From: Dysidea avara
Taxonomy: Eukaryota > Porifera > Demospongiae > Dictyoceratida > Dysideidae
DNA length: 64,000 nt
Assembly: GCF_963678975.1 (NCBI RefSeq)
Contig: NC_089275.1
Coordinates: 372,001-436,000 of the forward strand
Direction: 5' to 3'
Shown: piece by piece, positions 1-24,258 of the stretch
Layout of the letters: each line of letters starts with the position of its first letter
Position numbering within the stretch: position 1 is the first letter of the stretch
Made by a program: the position numbers and the translations under genes
The notes under the pieces: model-generated
What the model saw: only the letters and a program-made list of their open reading frames with translations
Databases searched by the model: none
Told to the model about the DNA's origin: nothing

Positions 1-164
1 TAATTTCATAGATCTACCAATGGAAAATCTAGATTGTTCTAGAACATTCTACAAAATTATGAGAGGATATAGCCATATTGTGCAGCCAAGTACAGCCAGT
101 GTGGGCGGGTGACATACTCGTTTACGGAACCAGGAAACACCATTTTCATGCATCCACTGCAGCC

Positions 165-470
165 TCTTTACAGGTGAGACCCAGCCTTCGATATGCAACA
201 GCTAATAATGAGGATGAAGCTCGTGTAGACGTTTATGCTTCAGGATTCTGGGGAGGTAAGCAAACATCTAAAGGCATTTTTTGATGTCAAAGTTAAGGCT
301 ATTACACCTTCATATCATGGTAGCTATCCTCACTATAGTTTATCAACGTTTTGAGCGTGAGAAACAACGAAAGTATGAACAACGAAATTGAGATGGGTTC
401 TTTTACCCCACGTTCAATATTAAGGGGTGGTATGGGTCATGCTGCTCAGTGCTGTATTTTACAGAAGACT
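165..470 (+). pseudogene. LINE ORF C-terminal fragment (broken)
   Basis: Translated in pieces, this stretch reads ARVDVYASGFWGG, then AFFDVKVKAITPSY, then FEREKQRKYEQR, then MGSFTP and GGMGHA. The order matches the C-terminal region of reverse-transcriptase proteins common in cnidarian and sponge genomes (family pattern: ARxDIxxxGFW, FFDVRVFNP, KKYEQR, FTPLVFS, GGMG). The pieces lie in different frames, so at least two frameshifts are present and it cannot be functional. The spaced D and D-x-K residues resemble a PD-(D/E)XK nuclease core; this is inference. The next part of the same ORF (after GGMG) appears at 21270-21526. Upstream sequence to position 1 shows nothing else I can name. Confidence 0.6.
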
Positions 471-479
471 GCTCTCCTT

Positions 480-1772
480 GTCTCTCTTCAGAAGGAGTAG
501 TGTTATATAGTTCTGTGATGTCAGGGTGGTGGCAAGGGGTACTGGTAACCCTGGGAATAATAATAAAAAATCTGAATCATATATCCATAGCTCCATAGTG
601 CTTGAACGGTATAATTAATCATTTGTGCAGTACAAGCTTCCTCAGGGTAGGGTATCTTCCATTCCTAGTTTGAGTCGAATCTGCCCAGCTATCATTGGGG
701 TATGCGCACCTTCAAAATTCATCTTATTTCAGTTTTTAATATTATAGCCACGCAGTCTCCTGTAGTAAAGGGGGGAAAATCTAAAAGGAATTATCAAGGT
801 CAACCATAAACTGGCCTTTGGAACTTGTAATTACAAAAAGAAGTGATATCTGCATAAAAACAGCCAAGCTGTGAAAAAAAGTGCGGCCTTAAAAAGCCTA
901 GGTGAAAAAAATAGTGAAATTAAAAGTGGCAGCCAAAAAATGGCTACAATGATGTTAATACTAAATTTTTCACAATTTTGTTCACATAGGCTTTTAAGGC
1001 TCACAGCTTGGCTGTTTTTGTGTGGATTTATACTTACTAACTAACATGTCACTATGGAGTGTTAACACTTAACACTGGTAACAGTGTTAACATACACAAG
1101 TGTGTTCTCAGTTTGTAATACTTATCTGATGTGTTCTCTCTCTTGTTGCTTTTATCTTTACATCAAAGTCTGCTTTCAGTTTTCACTAAAACAATTTTAT
1201 TAACTTGAGCCTGTAGCTAGCCTAGCCTATGTTGTAGTTAGAGAATATACTGACAAGGTTTCTATACAATCCTGAGACCTGAGGACAGTGTGTGGCTGAG
1301 GTTATAGTAGGGCTGAGACAAATAGTTCGAAACTTTGTTTGGTTTCACTAGCTGCTTGACCCCTCCAAAGCTTTGTTACCATGGATACTAACGTCTGCAC
1401 AAGTTTGTTACTCCTTGTGATAGCTGCCATTTCCATATTTTTTGTGTAGTTACCTGGAGCCTCCACTGGAGCTATGTCATCAACACGAGCCTGCAGTATA
1501 GTGTACACCTATTAACCATCAATTATGTTCACTAACGTTAACTTCAAAGCTTCAGTAACAAGAAACTTCAAAGACAGATTGTGTAATTGTAGGTTAGCTT
1601 CAGCCCTAGTACATAGCTTAGGCCATTTTGTCTGTAGGGACATAGACACTGTCCATCAGTGTGTTTTATCTTTGCTAGAAACTTTCTAAGTGAAATAGAT
1701 AAAAAGAGCTTGACAAAAATGGAAACTGGACCCTTATATAGTTGTGATGGCGATAGGCTTTGTCCCCTATCA
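480..1772. other. Non-coding stretch before minisatellite
   Basis: No convincing exon is seen. It contains one palindromic MITE (listed separately) and AT-rich sequence with short repeats such as GTTAACACT. The 68-aa minus-strand frame at 1302-1508 has no recognisable domain and is not called. Confidence 0.5.
855..1021. mobile_element. Small palindromic MITE (AAACAGCCAAGCTGTGA ends)
   Basis: The left end AAACAGCCAAGCTGTGA is repeated in inverted form as CACAGCTTGGCTGTTTTT at the right end, and the interior also pairs (GGCCTTAAAAAGCCTA with TAGGCTTTTAAGGC). No coding capacity. A partial copy with TACAGCTTGGCTGTTTTTG occurs at about 35780-35855, so this is a dispersed family. Confidence 0.65.
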
Positions 1773-3196
1773 GTAAGAGACTGTTTATCAGCAGTAAGAC
1801 TGTTTATCAGCAGTAAGACTGTTTATCAGCAGTAAGATTGTTTATCAGCAGTAAGACTGGTTATCAGCAGTAAGACTGGTTATCAGCAGTAAGACTGGTT
1901 ATCAGCAGTAAGACTGGTTATCAGCAGTAAGACTGTTTATCAGCAGTAAGACTGTTTATCAGCAGTAAGACTGGTTATCAGCAGTAAGACTGTTTATCAG
2001 CAGTAAGATTGTTTATCAGCAGTAAGACTGGTTATCAGCAGTAAGACTGGTTATCAGCAGTAAGACTGGTTATCAGCAGTAAGACTGGTTATCAGCAGTA
2101 AGACTGTTTATCAGCAGTAAGACTGTTTATCAGCAGTAAGACTGGTTATCAGCAGTAAGACTGTTTATCAGCAGTAAGATTGTTTATCAGCAGTAAGACT
2201 GGTTATCAGCAGTAAGACTGGTTATCAGCAGTAAGACTGTTTATCAGCAGTAAGACTGGTTATCAGCAGTAAGATTGTTTATCAGCAGTAAGACTGGTTA
2301 TCAGCAGTAAGACTGGTTATCAGCAGTAAGACTGGTTATCAGCAGTAAGACTGTTTATCAGCAGTAAGACTGTTTATCAGCAGTAAGACTGGTTATCAGC
2401 AGTAAGACTGTTTATCAACAGTAAGACTGGTTATCAGCAGTAAGACTGGTTATCAGCAGTAAGACTGTTTATCAGCAGTAAGATTGTTTATCAGCAGTAA
2501 GACTGGTTATCAGCAGTAAGACTGTTTATCAGCAGTAAGACTGGTTATCAGCAGTAAGACTGTTTATCAGCAGTAAGATTGTTTATCAGCAGTAAGACTG
2601 GTTATCAGCAGTAAGACTGGTTATCAGCAGTAAGACTGGTTATCAGCAGTAAGACTGTTTATCAGCAGTAAGACTGGTTATCAGCAGTAAGACTATTTAT
2701 CAGCAGTAAGACTGGTTATCAGCAGTAAGACTGTTTATCAGCAGTAAGACTGTTTATCAGCAGTAAGACTGTTTATCAGCAGTAAGACTGTTTATCAGCA
2801 GTAAGACTGGTTATCAGCAGTAAGACTGTTTATCAGCAGTAAGACTGGTTATCAGCAGTAAGACTATTTATCAGCAGTAAGACTGGTTATCAGCAGTAAG
2901 ACTGTTTATCAGCAGTAAGACTGGTTATCAGCAGTAAGACTGGTTATCAGCAGTAAGACTGTTTATCAGCAGTAAGATTGTTTATCAGCAGTAAGACTGG
3001 TTAAGACTGGTTATCAGCAGTAAGACTGGTTATCAGCAGTAAGACTGGTTATCAGCAGTAAGACTGTTTATCAGCAGTAAGACTGGTTAAGACTGGTTAT
3101 CAGCAGTAAGATTGTTTATCAGCAATAAGACTGTTTATCAGCAGTAAGACTGTATATCAGCAGTAAGACTATATCAGTAATAAGACTGTTTGTTTA
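1773..3196. repeat. 19-bp minisatellite, about 74 copies
   Basis: Tandem unit GTTATCAGCAGTAAGACTG (19 bp) with two main variable sites: GGTT or GTTT at the start, GACT or GATT near the end. The rarer GATT variants begin at 1836, 2007, 2178, 2273, 2482, 2577 and 2976. All spacings are multiples of 19, and the first two are exactly 171 bp (nine units), which indicates higher-order duplication. The right edge (3110-3196) becomes irregular with shortened units. The array lies upstream of the first kinase exon I can support. Confidence 0.95.
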
Positions 3197-3657
3197 TGTA
3201 TTTCAGTTTTGCTAAAAGTAGAATACGACTCAGGCTAGGTTATTAACTAATTAGTAACCCACTACAGGCCTCATTTAGCCTCCAGACATTGTAAGGTATC
3301 ACATGTGACCATATCTGGTGAGTTAGTTACGTAAGCCTAAATTGTACAGTATAAGCAATGTGTAAAATACGTTCATATTTTAACAGCAAAAAATCTGATT
3401 TTGTTTCAACACTTTGTTCTTAGTGAAGAAAGGGGCTAACAACAATAACTTGGATATCATCTTATTTGCCTACTCAAGAGAAATTCACATTAGCACAAAG
3501 GATATGCCAGTATTGAGAATTTTGCAGATCCGTTTACTTATTCATGAAAAGTTACAAGTGACTAGATTAGTGTCAATACCTGTTAAGATTGATAGTATCA
3601 ACTATATTATTACTCAACACGTGGTCATCGTCCTGTCACTGTTGATGTGGTTTACAG

Positions 3658-15573
<11,916 letters not shown>

Positions 15574-16774
15574 CAACTGATTATAATAATTTTTGTATTT
15601 TTATAAATGATTATTTTCTCCCCTTCAACGTAATCCTAACTCACTGAACCCTAGGTGTGTTTGGATAATGGAAAAGTTCAAATAACTGAAGCCCTACAGA
15701 ACTACTCTAATAGAACACAGTTTGGATAATGAACCATTGCACATCACATGGGCTGTGGTGATTATTTATCCTGAGGGGGTTCATTACCTAGGAAAGCAAT
15801 ATGTTGTGTTAAAAGGTCTGTAAAGGATCTAGCCTGGTATGTGACACAATTTTGTATATCTGGCATATACAAAGTCCTCACAATTTAGTGTCACTGTGCA
15901 GTACATTTATGTAATGTCAGGCCCCAACCAAATTCCTCACTAATGATGTCAGCAATTGGTGGACTAGAACAAACACCCAATAATACCATATACGGTATTA
16001 TATTCTAGCTCAACTGTAATTTGACCCACCCATCATCATGTGTATTTTAAAAGTACTAAAGAGAGTTAATGATTGCGAATAACGAACAGCAGCAATCACT
16101 AAAATATTTAGGGTGCGTTGAAGTGATTTTAAAATAAGTTACAGTTTGTGAAGAAGTTTTATCAACATTTAGAGTTTTCTTCAAGTGAAACAGCTCTATC
16201 ACTACCGGTACCTCTGCTAATAGGTACAGCTCTATCACTACCTCTGCTAATAGGTAGAAACACAATGAAGACACTTCCACACTCCTTTACTATTATGTCT
16301 CCAGAGTCTCCAGCTATTACTACTAGTGGATGGATAGATTGAAGGGTAATACTAAGCCAGCTAGAATAACACCCTCATACACACATGGGCTGGTGCTGCT
16401 CCTTGTATACATAAAAATGAGATGCTTGTTATAGTTAGGGTACTGATGTGCTGATTGTTAATGTAACACTGTCAGGATCCCAGCCAATTGGGTGAATATT
16501 GAACCCCTTTACTGCCATATATTTCTCAAGGTTGAACTGTATTAGTGTCATGTCATTGTTACCACCTAGTACCCACAATCATTAGCACATCATAAATTTA
16601 TTCATCTTATACTACAAGATCATGTGATGCTACTTGTTGTAGAGTGTATAATGTGGAGAATTGTTAGTTGGGATGAAAGCACTGGCTCTTTGATGTGGTT
16701 CTCATCTCACATCCCATCAGACTCTAGTCCAGCTGGTCAGCCACTCCCCCCTGTTTGGATGTCACAGGGTATAC
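15574..16774. other. Intergenic stretch after the kinase gene
   Basis: No supported gene. A short direct repeat at 16190-16260 (CAGCTCTATCACTACC with TCTGCTAATAGGTA) and one near-palindromic ACTCTAATAGAACA motif (about 15702) are seen. Small frames here lack recognisable domains. Confidence 0.5.
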
Positions 16775-17096
16775 CAGGGGCGGATCCAGAGTCTTGAAAG
16801 AGGGGGGCACCTTGCTGAAAAAAAGTTGAAGACCAAAAAAAAAAAAAAAAAAAAAAAGGTCACAACAATAATAGCTAGTTATCCTTTACCAAATATATTA
16901 TATCACCTATGTTATGTAAAATAAAATTCTATCCTAAGTAAGCTACACTTCCCCATGAACACTGTGACTGCTTTATTAGAGTGATTGGTGATTGACTGCT
17001 CTATTAGAGTATCTCGATCTTATATACATTTTTTTTAAGGGAGGGGGGGGGGGGGGGGGCACGTGCCCCCTGTGCCCCCCCTTGGATCCGCCCCTG
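16775..17096. mobile_element. hAT-type MITE, CAGGGGCGGATCC ends
   Basis: Terminal inverted repeats CAGGGGCGGATCCAGAG and TTGGATCCGCCCCTG bound about 320 bp with a poly-A tract and a G-rich tract. Flanks are TATAC (left) and TTTAC (right), a 4/5 match to a 5-bp target-site duplication. Two better-preserved relatives are at 23000-23439 and 35892-36407. CAGGG-type termini are usual for hAT elements; no transposase is encoded. Confidence 0.75.
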
Positions 17097-17128
17097 TTTA
17101 CTGTCACCACTGCAACAAATCGTCCTGA

Positions 17129-17359
17129 TTAATTGAACTGCTGTAACCATGACGCCATAATGAACACCAATGTACCCACAAAGGGGCTGATCACAGAGAG
17201 CTGCACTGATTGGCCAGTCAGGGAACTAGTGAAGTATAGTAGTTGAGTGGTGGGTATAGCATCATGATTCACATGAGATGACTGAGATATGGAGTAGACT
17301 GCTTTAGTGGAATACAGTAGAGGGGGAGCAACAATTAGAGTATGATCATGTGATGACAC
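17129..17359 (-). CDS. Possible terminal exon, unknown protein
   Basis: A minus-strand frame of about 76 residues preceded by an acceptor-like TTTACAG (17360-17366) ends in a hydrophobic segment, SPFVGTLVFIMASWLQQFN, then stop. The composition is protein-like and could be the last exon of a membrane protein, but no partner exon or homolog is recognised. It may be chance. Confidence 0.2.
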   Translation of the reverse strand: MSSHDHTLIVAPPLLYSTKAVYSISQSSHVNHDAIPTTQLLYFTSSLTGQSVQLSVISPFVGTLVFIMASWLQQFN

Positions 17360-18184
17360 CTGTAAACAATATAAATTGATAACAGATTGACCTGAACAAC
17401 CAATCTACTCTAGGCCATATTATTTGTTAATTAATACCACACTGTGCTGTCAATTGGGGACACAAAAGAGGACAATGTTATGTGTTGTGGTACGTGTGCC
17501 AAACCGTACTAGTCGGGATCAAGCCCACAGTCTTAGCTGTTATTGCCTGGAAAGTCTGTCAGTCAGGCAGCTGCACTTAAATGGTGGCAACTTATTATTA
17601 TTAGAAACATTTTGATGAAGATACAGCATTGTAAGGCTGGTTAATACTTCTTTGTGAGAAGTATCGTGATATCAAGTGGCAAATACTTACTCCAAAGATT
17701 TGGTGTCATAGGTATCAATTTTGCAACATAGCCAGATGTTTGATGATATCGGGTCACATTTTCAATTGGTTGGAGTCAAATTGATCCTATTAATACCCAC
17801 ACACTATTAAAAATGAAGTATAGTTTTCAATAAAACGCCGGACAAGACTATACATAGACGGCTCCAGGATTTTTGGTGACTGGTTTCTAATCAAGAGCAT
17901 AGCTAGATTTTGGTGAAGGCCAAAAAAACATTTTAAAGGGTAACTTCCTGCTGAAACAGTCCAACTGCCCTCCACTATGCCTAATTATAAATTAATTTTA
18001 TAGATACATAACTGGCTACACTGCTGCTCTGAATACTGTGACAGCTTTATTAAAGTGATTGACTGCTCTATTAGAGTATCTCGATCTAAACGTGACTGGT
18101 TTCTGGAAACCCCTGCTGTAGCCGCTCCTGCTATACCAGTCAAACAGGTTCATCCAGTTACCATATTCAGTTTATCATTTGGTA
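17360..18184. other. Non-coding stretch
   Basis: No gene recognised. It contains the dispersed motif GACTGCTCTATTAGAGTATC at about 18061-18080, matching copies at 16995 and 46441. Confidence 0.4.
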
Positions 18185-19159
18185 GTGAGTCGAGGTGTGG
18201 GTTTCACGTTGGCACCATGAGCGTACGTAATGTCTGAGGCAACGAGGAGTGGGGATACGCCAGTTGCCTATAAATGCTTCAAAGTTGTCTAGTAGACCAC
18301 CAGGACTGGATGAGTATTTCTTGAAATACTTAACTGAGGGGTTTGACAGGTTTGATGTTCCTTCAAGTGCTTCCCAGTGTGACCTAAAGAATTTGTGGGC
18401 CGCAGAAATATGAGACAACAAGATGAAGCCAATCAGAAACGAGGAGGCAGCTACAGTGTGAGATCATCAAGAATGTCGATACACTCTCAAATCTAAAAGT
18501 AAAGGCAACGTATTGTAAAGTGGCACAAGTCTTATAAAGATATCAAAGTGCTTTTCCTAACTTCAGCAATAACACCAGACGTTTCAATCATATTACACCA
18601 AAACGATTCAAAAAGCTATATATATTTTTATCGAAGTTTTCTCAGACGGTGTCGTGGCAAATGAGGTCATGAAACTGTACTATGACCTGATGTTGCAGCT
18701 GATCCATGTCAGGCTATACAATAAGGGAGTTTACTCCATACAAGGCTTTGCTGTGCCATCAAGTGAAGTGACTGGTCCAATTGTGCTAGCTAAAATTACT
18801 TGGAACAGCAGAAACTTCGTATTTTCTGCAGAGAGATTTTGTCTCCAAAGACATTGTGAAGAGAAAGCTTTCTGAAGTTATTACCAGGTAATATACAGTA
18901 CAAGTGTTCAAGGGGGGATGCAGTTGTAGTGAACCGACCCACACAGTTTGCAAATATGCTGACTACAAATGATGTCGAGGACTATTTAGAATCAAATTGG
19001 CAAGTAAGAAATGCCATTTTTGAAGTATTTCCGGCAAACTATTCGTTTGTCTTCTGTGCAGTGGAGAACGACTCAAAAAGTATTTACAAAATTCCTCTCA
19101 TTCACAACAATATGGCTGAGAACTTTTAAAACATAAAATTGGAAATTTTCCATGTATAT

Positions 19160-19590
19160 ATATATATTTTTATTGTAACAAATACAGTGCACATAACATA
19201 ATTATGATGGCTGAGTACAAAAAAATAGTTAAATGTCAGTGAAATGTCTTTGAAATTGGTGTCGAAGGGTGGACCATCCCTCAGTTGTACCTCTCTCCCT
19301 TAAAGTTAACGGAATGGTAGTCCAGAGAGAGGGAATTATACCCAGGAAACCATTAATAAATAAGTCCAATGAATTATATTTCGTCATCTGCTGCAACATC
19401 AAACTGTCATCCACAACATGACGAAAGGAGTAAGCATGGGTGACAGATGTTAGAGTGGGACAGAAATCCTGGAGAGGTCCTCGACACTGTAGGTCCAACA
19501 ACTTACACAGCAAACCAATGGAGCTAGCATAGCGACGAGAAGCTAGAGAGGAAAAGGTAACACCACACAACCTCTCAGCCATTATATATG
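19160..19590 (-). pseudogene. LINE 3' fragment inserted in copy 1
   Basis: The frame 19582-19229 on the minus strand resembles the extreme C-terminus of RTE/CR1-type LINE proteins (LASRRYASSIGLLCKLLDLQ, then HVVDDSLM and LTLRERGTTEGW). It is absent from copy 2, where CTATGTATATGAGACAG is continuous, so it inserted after the family spread. It is 5'-truncated and not functional. Confidence 0.6.
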
Positions 19591-20336
19591 ATTAATATGA
19601 GACAGATATTGTTTCCACAAGATCATGATCTTTAAAAAAGTATTTTCAGTTTCCACTCTTGGATCCTCCGTTAGAGATAGGTGAGATCCGAATGTGCTAT
19701 GAGGATTTTGCACAGTCAGTAGATAGTGCAATCGAGGAGCTACATAGAAAATCCCACTTGGATGTTAGAAGGGCGAACATCCGTTTCCAACGCAATGAAG
19801 CTACAGGTATTGATAATGTGAGTAATGTAATTCCGAGGCCTACAAAGTCTTGTGTACAGTAAAAGGTTTCACTTGGTACTATGTTACAACTGGAGGTAAC
19901 ATGTCATAATGTTAACAAGAATATTGCAAGAAGTAGCTACCATGATCAGGAGCTAAATGGCAATAATGAGGAAAACAATTTTTTTAAAGCAATAAAGGAC
20001 TCTCACGAATTTGGAATGCCAACAGACTTGTCTAACTTAAGATTTGTTCTTCCTGCACACCAGCAGATGTATTGTCTCATAAGAAGGTGGGAAATCATAT
20101 GATCTTTGACTATATATTTAGGCTATGAATGATGATGTAACCTCACATGATCTTGTGATTGAATATCAACACATTGTTATAAGTGAAGTGTCCAGGGGAA
20201 AATTAACATCCAATTATTATGCTTCATGTAAAGTACATGTGTAATTTCATATACATCAGAAAGTTAGATTCCTTCTCCAATGCATCTTGATGTAATACTG
20301 CTTGCAGGCATGCATGGCTTTAGCTTCATCATAGTG

Positions 20337-20720
20337 TATAGTAGGGACAACAAAGGAGTAGGCGTGGCTCACAAAATAATATCACCAGCCTCAATTTTCC
20401 CTGACGACGATGAGGCAGTATTGGTTAGGTGAAACTAAGCCCAAACAAGCTTTCAGATCAACCCGAAATGCTTTCAACAAGTTGCTATGGAATTTTAAAA
20501 ATAATTTATTTAACGGAATTTTCTACTGACTGAGTAAGTAACTGACTGATGCCTTCAGACAAGCGTAACTCGATAACGGCAAAGGCCATGGGCTTGATTT
20601 TCCACTGTTTGACGTCACTTCGGCCCGACAGGTGCCTTTTGGCATACTGCAGTACGTACAATGCATTCTTCATGGACTTACCAGTGTCCTCCTTTGTGTC
20701 CCATTCATCTTTGTTGACAA
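20337..20720. repeat. Dispersed repeat shared with 47440-47830 (inverted)
   Basis: CAATTTTCCCTGACGACGAT, ATTGGTTAGGTGAAACT, GCCCAAACAAGC and AACTGACTGATGCCTTCAGA also occur, diverged and in inverse orientation, at 47440-47830. It is part of the block inserted into copy 1 of the unidentified repeat. No coding potential is clear. Confidence 0.6.
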
Positions 20721-21024
20721 CAAAAAGTGTCGATTAGGCGATAGCACGTGATGGCTTCCCTTCATAACGGAAATCGTTTGTATTTGTCATAGTGGCTATT
20801 CTGATAGCAGAGGCGCTTTTCAAATAGTTCTTGATTCATACTGCTGTGTAACCGGTTGAACATACCCGACAATGAAGCGTAATGGATACGTCACTTTTCA
20901 GATGATAATTGGGGTGTGCGGTGCCATTTCAGATGCGGTATGCGTAGGTTCACCAGTCATAATTATTCTTTTACAAAAAAAAGTTAACAAACAAGTACAC
21001 AGAAAAATTTGGAATTTTCAACTA

Positions 21025-21256
21025 GAGTAGGGAACATAGCACATCGATAAAAAGTACTGAAACAAGCTGGAGTAGTGCATGATATTAAATCACAGTAAAA
21101 CAATAAGAAGTGTTATATCCCTACTGTGCTCAAGATACCATAATGGAAATGCACAGTAGGGATATAACACTTCTTATTGTTTTACTGTAATTTAATATCG
21201 TGCACTACTCCAACTTGTTTCAGTACTTTTTATTGATGTGCTATGGTCCCTACTCT
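21025..21256. mobile_element. Complete palindromic element
   Basis: AGAGTAGGGAACATAGCAC at the left is the inverse of GTGCTATGGTCCCTACTCT at the right, with arms of about 105 bp. The interior equals the palindrome at 14190-14309. A single-stranded form would make one long hairpin. It sits directly next to a LINE fragment. Confidence 0.8.
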
Positions 21257-21269
21257 GGTTGAAAATTCC

Positions 21270-21526
21270 TGTATACTGGAGGTATGGGACCTTTGGCCAC
21301 CGTTGTTTACAAACGAATTGCCACACTACTCGCTGAGAAGCATGGACAATCATATAGCAAAACATTGTACTGGTTACGATGTAGGCTGGGATTTTCATTG
21401 CTCCGTTCAGCTGTTCAATGTTTAAGAGGTTCAAGGTCCTCTTACCACCGTTGTGGATCGGGCGAGACAGCTGTCATTGACCTTGCTTATGCAGAAGGCA
21501 GGCTGGACTCAGCTTCACCTGACTAA
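21270..21526 (+). pseudogene. LINE ORF C-terminal tail fragment
   Basis: The frame reads YKRIATLLAEKHGQSYSKTL, then WLRCRLGFSLLRSAVQCLRG and SRSS, a hallmark tail of the same reverse-transcriptase family as the fragment at 165-470. It begins exactly where that fragment ends (after GGMG). About 80 residues are open to a stop; the rest of the LINE is absent. Confidence 0.65.
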
Positions 21527-21954
21527 CTTTATATTTGTTTCACGTGCTTGTAAATATGCGTCCTTTATTTTATGCACAGAACTTTGACTCATACTATTAA
21601 AACTGTATACTTGTTTCAGATAGGCGTCGTGAAGGTTCTGTGAGGCTGGTTTCTATTTTTTTGTGAAATAGTACTTCTAGACTGTTGTTACACTCATGAG
21701 TTGTGAACTTTACAGGCCATTGGGTTTTCCCCCCAGACAACAATGAAATCATAAAAATACAGTACTAGTTTCCCTTAGCAGGTCACACATGTATTACATG
21801 TTCAGTCAATTAACAATTTCTAGGTAAAACACATGTAACCAATGAAACTAAACTTTCATTTTATGTAAAGATAGACAACACAGATACACTGCAGAGGAAG
21901 ATGAACACATTACAAATAAACAGACTGACATACATACGCTGCATGCAGAAACAA

Positions 21955-22262
21955 TGACACTACACACAGACAGACTGATACATAAACTGACACACTACAC
22001 ACAGACAGACTGACATACTACAGACAGACAGACTGACACACTACACACAGACTGATACATAAACTGACACACTACACACAGACAGACTGACACACTACAC
22101 AGACAGACTGACACACTACACAGACAGACTGACACACTACACAGACAGACTGACACACTACACAGACAGACTGACACACTACACAGACAGACTGATACAT
22201 AAACTGACACACTACACACAGACAGACTGACAGACACACTACACACACAGAGACTGACACAC
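21955..22262. repeat. 21-bp minisatellite
   Basis: Tandem CAGACAGACTGACACACTACA (21 bp) with interspersed GATACATAAACTGACACACT variants. It is rich in CA/CAGA and has no stops in some frames, which produces spurious Cys/Val/Ser-rich translations on the minus strand. Confidence 0.9.
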
Positions 22263-22265
22263 AAG

Positions 22266-22478
22266 TCACTGCTCACTTTCAGGAGTACAGGAATAGCCCA
22301 GCTGTAGCAGACAATATTCTGCTGCTATTCTCTCGGCATCCTTAATAGTAGGACTAAGTTTTGTTGGCTGGAACGTTACTCTGAGGGCATTAATCCTTAT
22401 ATGATTGATGAACAGCTGAAGATCAGTAGCCATACTGCTATATACTTGTAGTAGAGTGGAGGGTGTACACAGGAGCAC
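22266..22478 (-). CDS. Possible terminal exon, unknown protein
   Basis: About 70 residues on the minus strand ending with [17 protein letters not shown] and a stop just before the minisatellite. The segment has a helix-like pattern reminiscent of the end of a double-stranded RNA-binding domain, but this is weak. No neighbouring exon could be linked. A chance frame remains possible. Confidence 0.25.
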   Translation of the reverse strand: MLLCTPSTLLQVYSSMATDLQLFINHIRINALRVTFQPTKLSPTIKDAERIAAEYCLLQLGYSCTPESEQ

Positions 22479-22479
22479 C

Positions 22480-22994
22480 CCAACCCTGCTTCATACAAAT
22501 GTCACCTAGTACCTGTGTTAGGAACAGTGTTATTAAACATGGTGTAGGATCACATAACCAATACTCTATATAGTGACCACCTCTATATAATGTTCACTTT
22601 AGGACAATTAAAGTTGTTCTTTTAGTGGTGTAGTATTAATTAGGGTGACTTCCCCTAGTCACTCTAATACAGCAATCAATAACACTATTAATGGTTAGTC
22701 AGTATAAACCAGGTCACGACCAATATGAAAATTAGCTTAGAACTATTATGTGTAACATAATCCAAGACGTTGTAGTTTGAAAGGTTAAAATGTCAAGGCT
22801 GTTATTAATAGTATCAGATTATAATAGTTGATGAATACAGGAATGATCAAGTGATGAATTACATTACAACTACTAATACATTATGATAGCAATCATACAT
22901 TGTGAGGCTAACAATGATGGAAAGGATTACAGGAGGTACCAGTGTATACCCCACACATCATAGAGGATGAATTCTTCGGGGACACATTGTACAC
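22480..22994. other. Non-coding stretch
   Basis: AT-rich sequence without a supportable gene; nothing notable apart from scattered ACTCTAATA motifs. Confidence 0.4.
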
Positions 22995-22999
22995 TACAA

Positions 23000-23439
23000 C
23001 AATGGCGGATCCAGAATGGGGCATTTGGGGCAAATCCCTCCCCCCTTCACTTTGTGGAAGAGCCATAGCTATTCTTTTGATAAAAATACAATACACCTTG
23101 TCAGAATTTAAATAACTCAAGAAAACTGCATATATTACCTCCACTTATTGCAAACTCACCTATTACCAATGCTAAAATAGCTGTCAAACTGTCAGCACCT
23201 TCGTACATACTAAGCACCTCTAAAAATAATTATTGCATTGGTGTTAAGACTTTCATAGCCTTTTAAACAGATTTTAAGACTTTACAACATCTGCAAAGGC
23301 CATAATGACAAAAATCGGCCTACTAAGGAGTGATCATTGCAACTTAATTATTACAAGAGTATTTGCTCACCTCATCCACGTACAACTGAACTTAGCCTGT
23401 TTGTGCCCCTCCCCTTGCCAACTCCTGGATCCGCCCCTG
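23000..23439. mobile_element. hAT-type MITE with TACAA target duplication
   Basis: Left end CAATGGCGGATCCAGAATGG, right end TCCTGGATCCGCCCCTG. A perfect 5-bp duplication TACAA flanks it (22995-22999 and 23440-23444). It is closely related in sequence to 35892-36407 (both contain GGGGCATTTGGGGCAAAT). Non-autonomous. Confidence 0.8.
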
Positions 23440-24106
23440 TACAATACTAGTATTTTAAAAATCGTTAATTTAAAAATGAAGTATAATGATAAGACACGAC
23501 AGAAACGTGAACTTCTCTGCTAATGTCCTTTTCCACAGATTTAGTGAGAGATACCTCCACAACTGACCCATCCAACATTGACCCTAACAACCAACACCTA
23601 TTTTCACCCTCTTAATAAATACCAACAGTTAATTAATTATTAGCTGTAGCGTAAGTCGTCAATTATCGGCACCATTTCATCACGCAATTGTAAATCCTTA
23701 ATTCAATGTCGTATGAACTTCCGGTTTGAACCATTTAACAGAGCAGTCCTTCGTCTCTTAGCGCACCAAATTTTAATCATCTCACGTGAGTGAACGTCTT
23801 GTTATGAGGAAAATCGCAATGTTTATCGTATGCCAATTATCGGCATGGGGTACCTATTATCGGTAACTGTACTTTCCTGATTGACCAATTATCGGCACAA
23901 TATGTGCGATTTTGTGTGTAACTTTATGATGGCTTGTTGTGTAACTTCATGATGGCTCATTGTGTAACTCCATGATGGCTCGTTGTGTAACTCCATGATG
24001 GCTCGTTGTGCAACTTCATGATGGCTCCTCGTTGGTTCTTTGTGAAATTTTTATAGGAGGTGCAGTCCTTGGGTAACTCCGTTTCACAGAAGTTTTACGA
24101 AGATGA

Positions 24107-24258
24107 TGTAGGGATGACACGAGGTGATCATAACATATCACGTGACAATCATACAAGTTACATCTAATACATTCGTGCAGTGCTATGATTATACCTAGTG
24201 TTACAAGTGCGTGTGTGTGTGCGTGTAATCTATATATATATCTAGTTCAGTTCCTACA
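24107..24258 (-). repeat. 3' LTR of the gypsy element
   Basis: 152 bp, TGTAGGGATGACACGAGGTG to GTTCAGTTCCTACA on the plus strand, with no difference seen from the copy at 30010-30161. Confidence 0.95.

Larger units (their letters stand above)
18185..21672 (+). mobile_element. Unidentified repeat family, copy 1 (with two insertions)
   Basis: It matches 53581-55205 almost base for base, beginning GTGAGTCGAGGTGTGGGTTT and ending GTGAAATAGTAC. Relative to copy 2 it carries a LINE fragment at about 19160-19590 and a further block at about 20332-21614; the tail resumes at 21617. Short coding-like pieces recur in both copies: ESNWQVRNAIFEVFPANYSF, FVFCAVENDSKSIYKIPLIH and GPIVLAKITWNSRNFVFSAE. They are interrupted by stops and shifts, and I do not recognise the protein. 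It may be a decayed transposon that captured or encoded a gene. Confidence 0.7.

Noticed and set aside
1773..3196. CRISPR array
   Set aside because: Units are contiguous and nearly identical with no unique spacers; this is a eukaryotic minisatellite.
21995..22276. Cys/Val/Ser-rich minus-strand frames
   Set aside because: By-products of the 21-bp minisatellite; no start or splice context.
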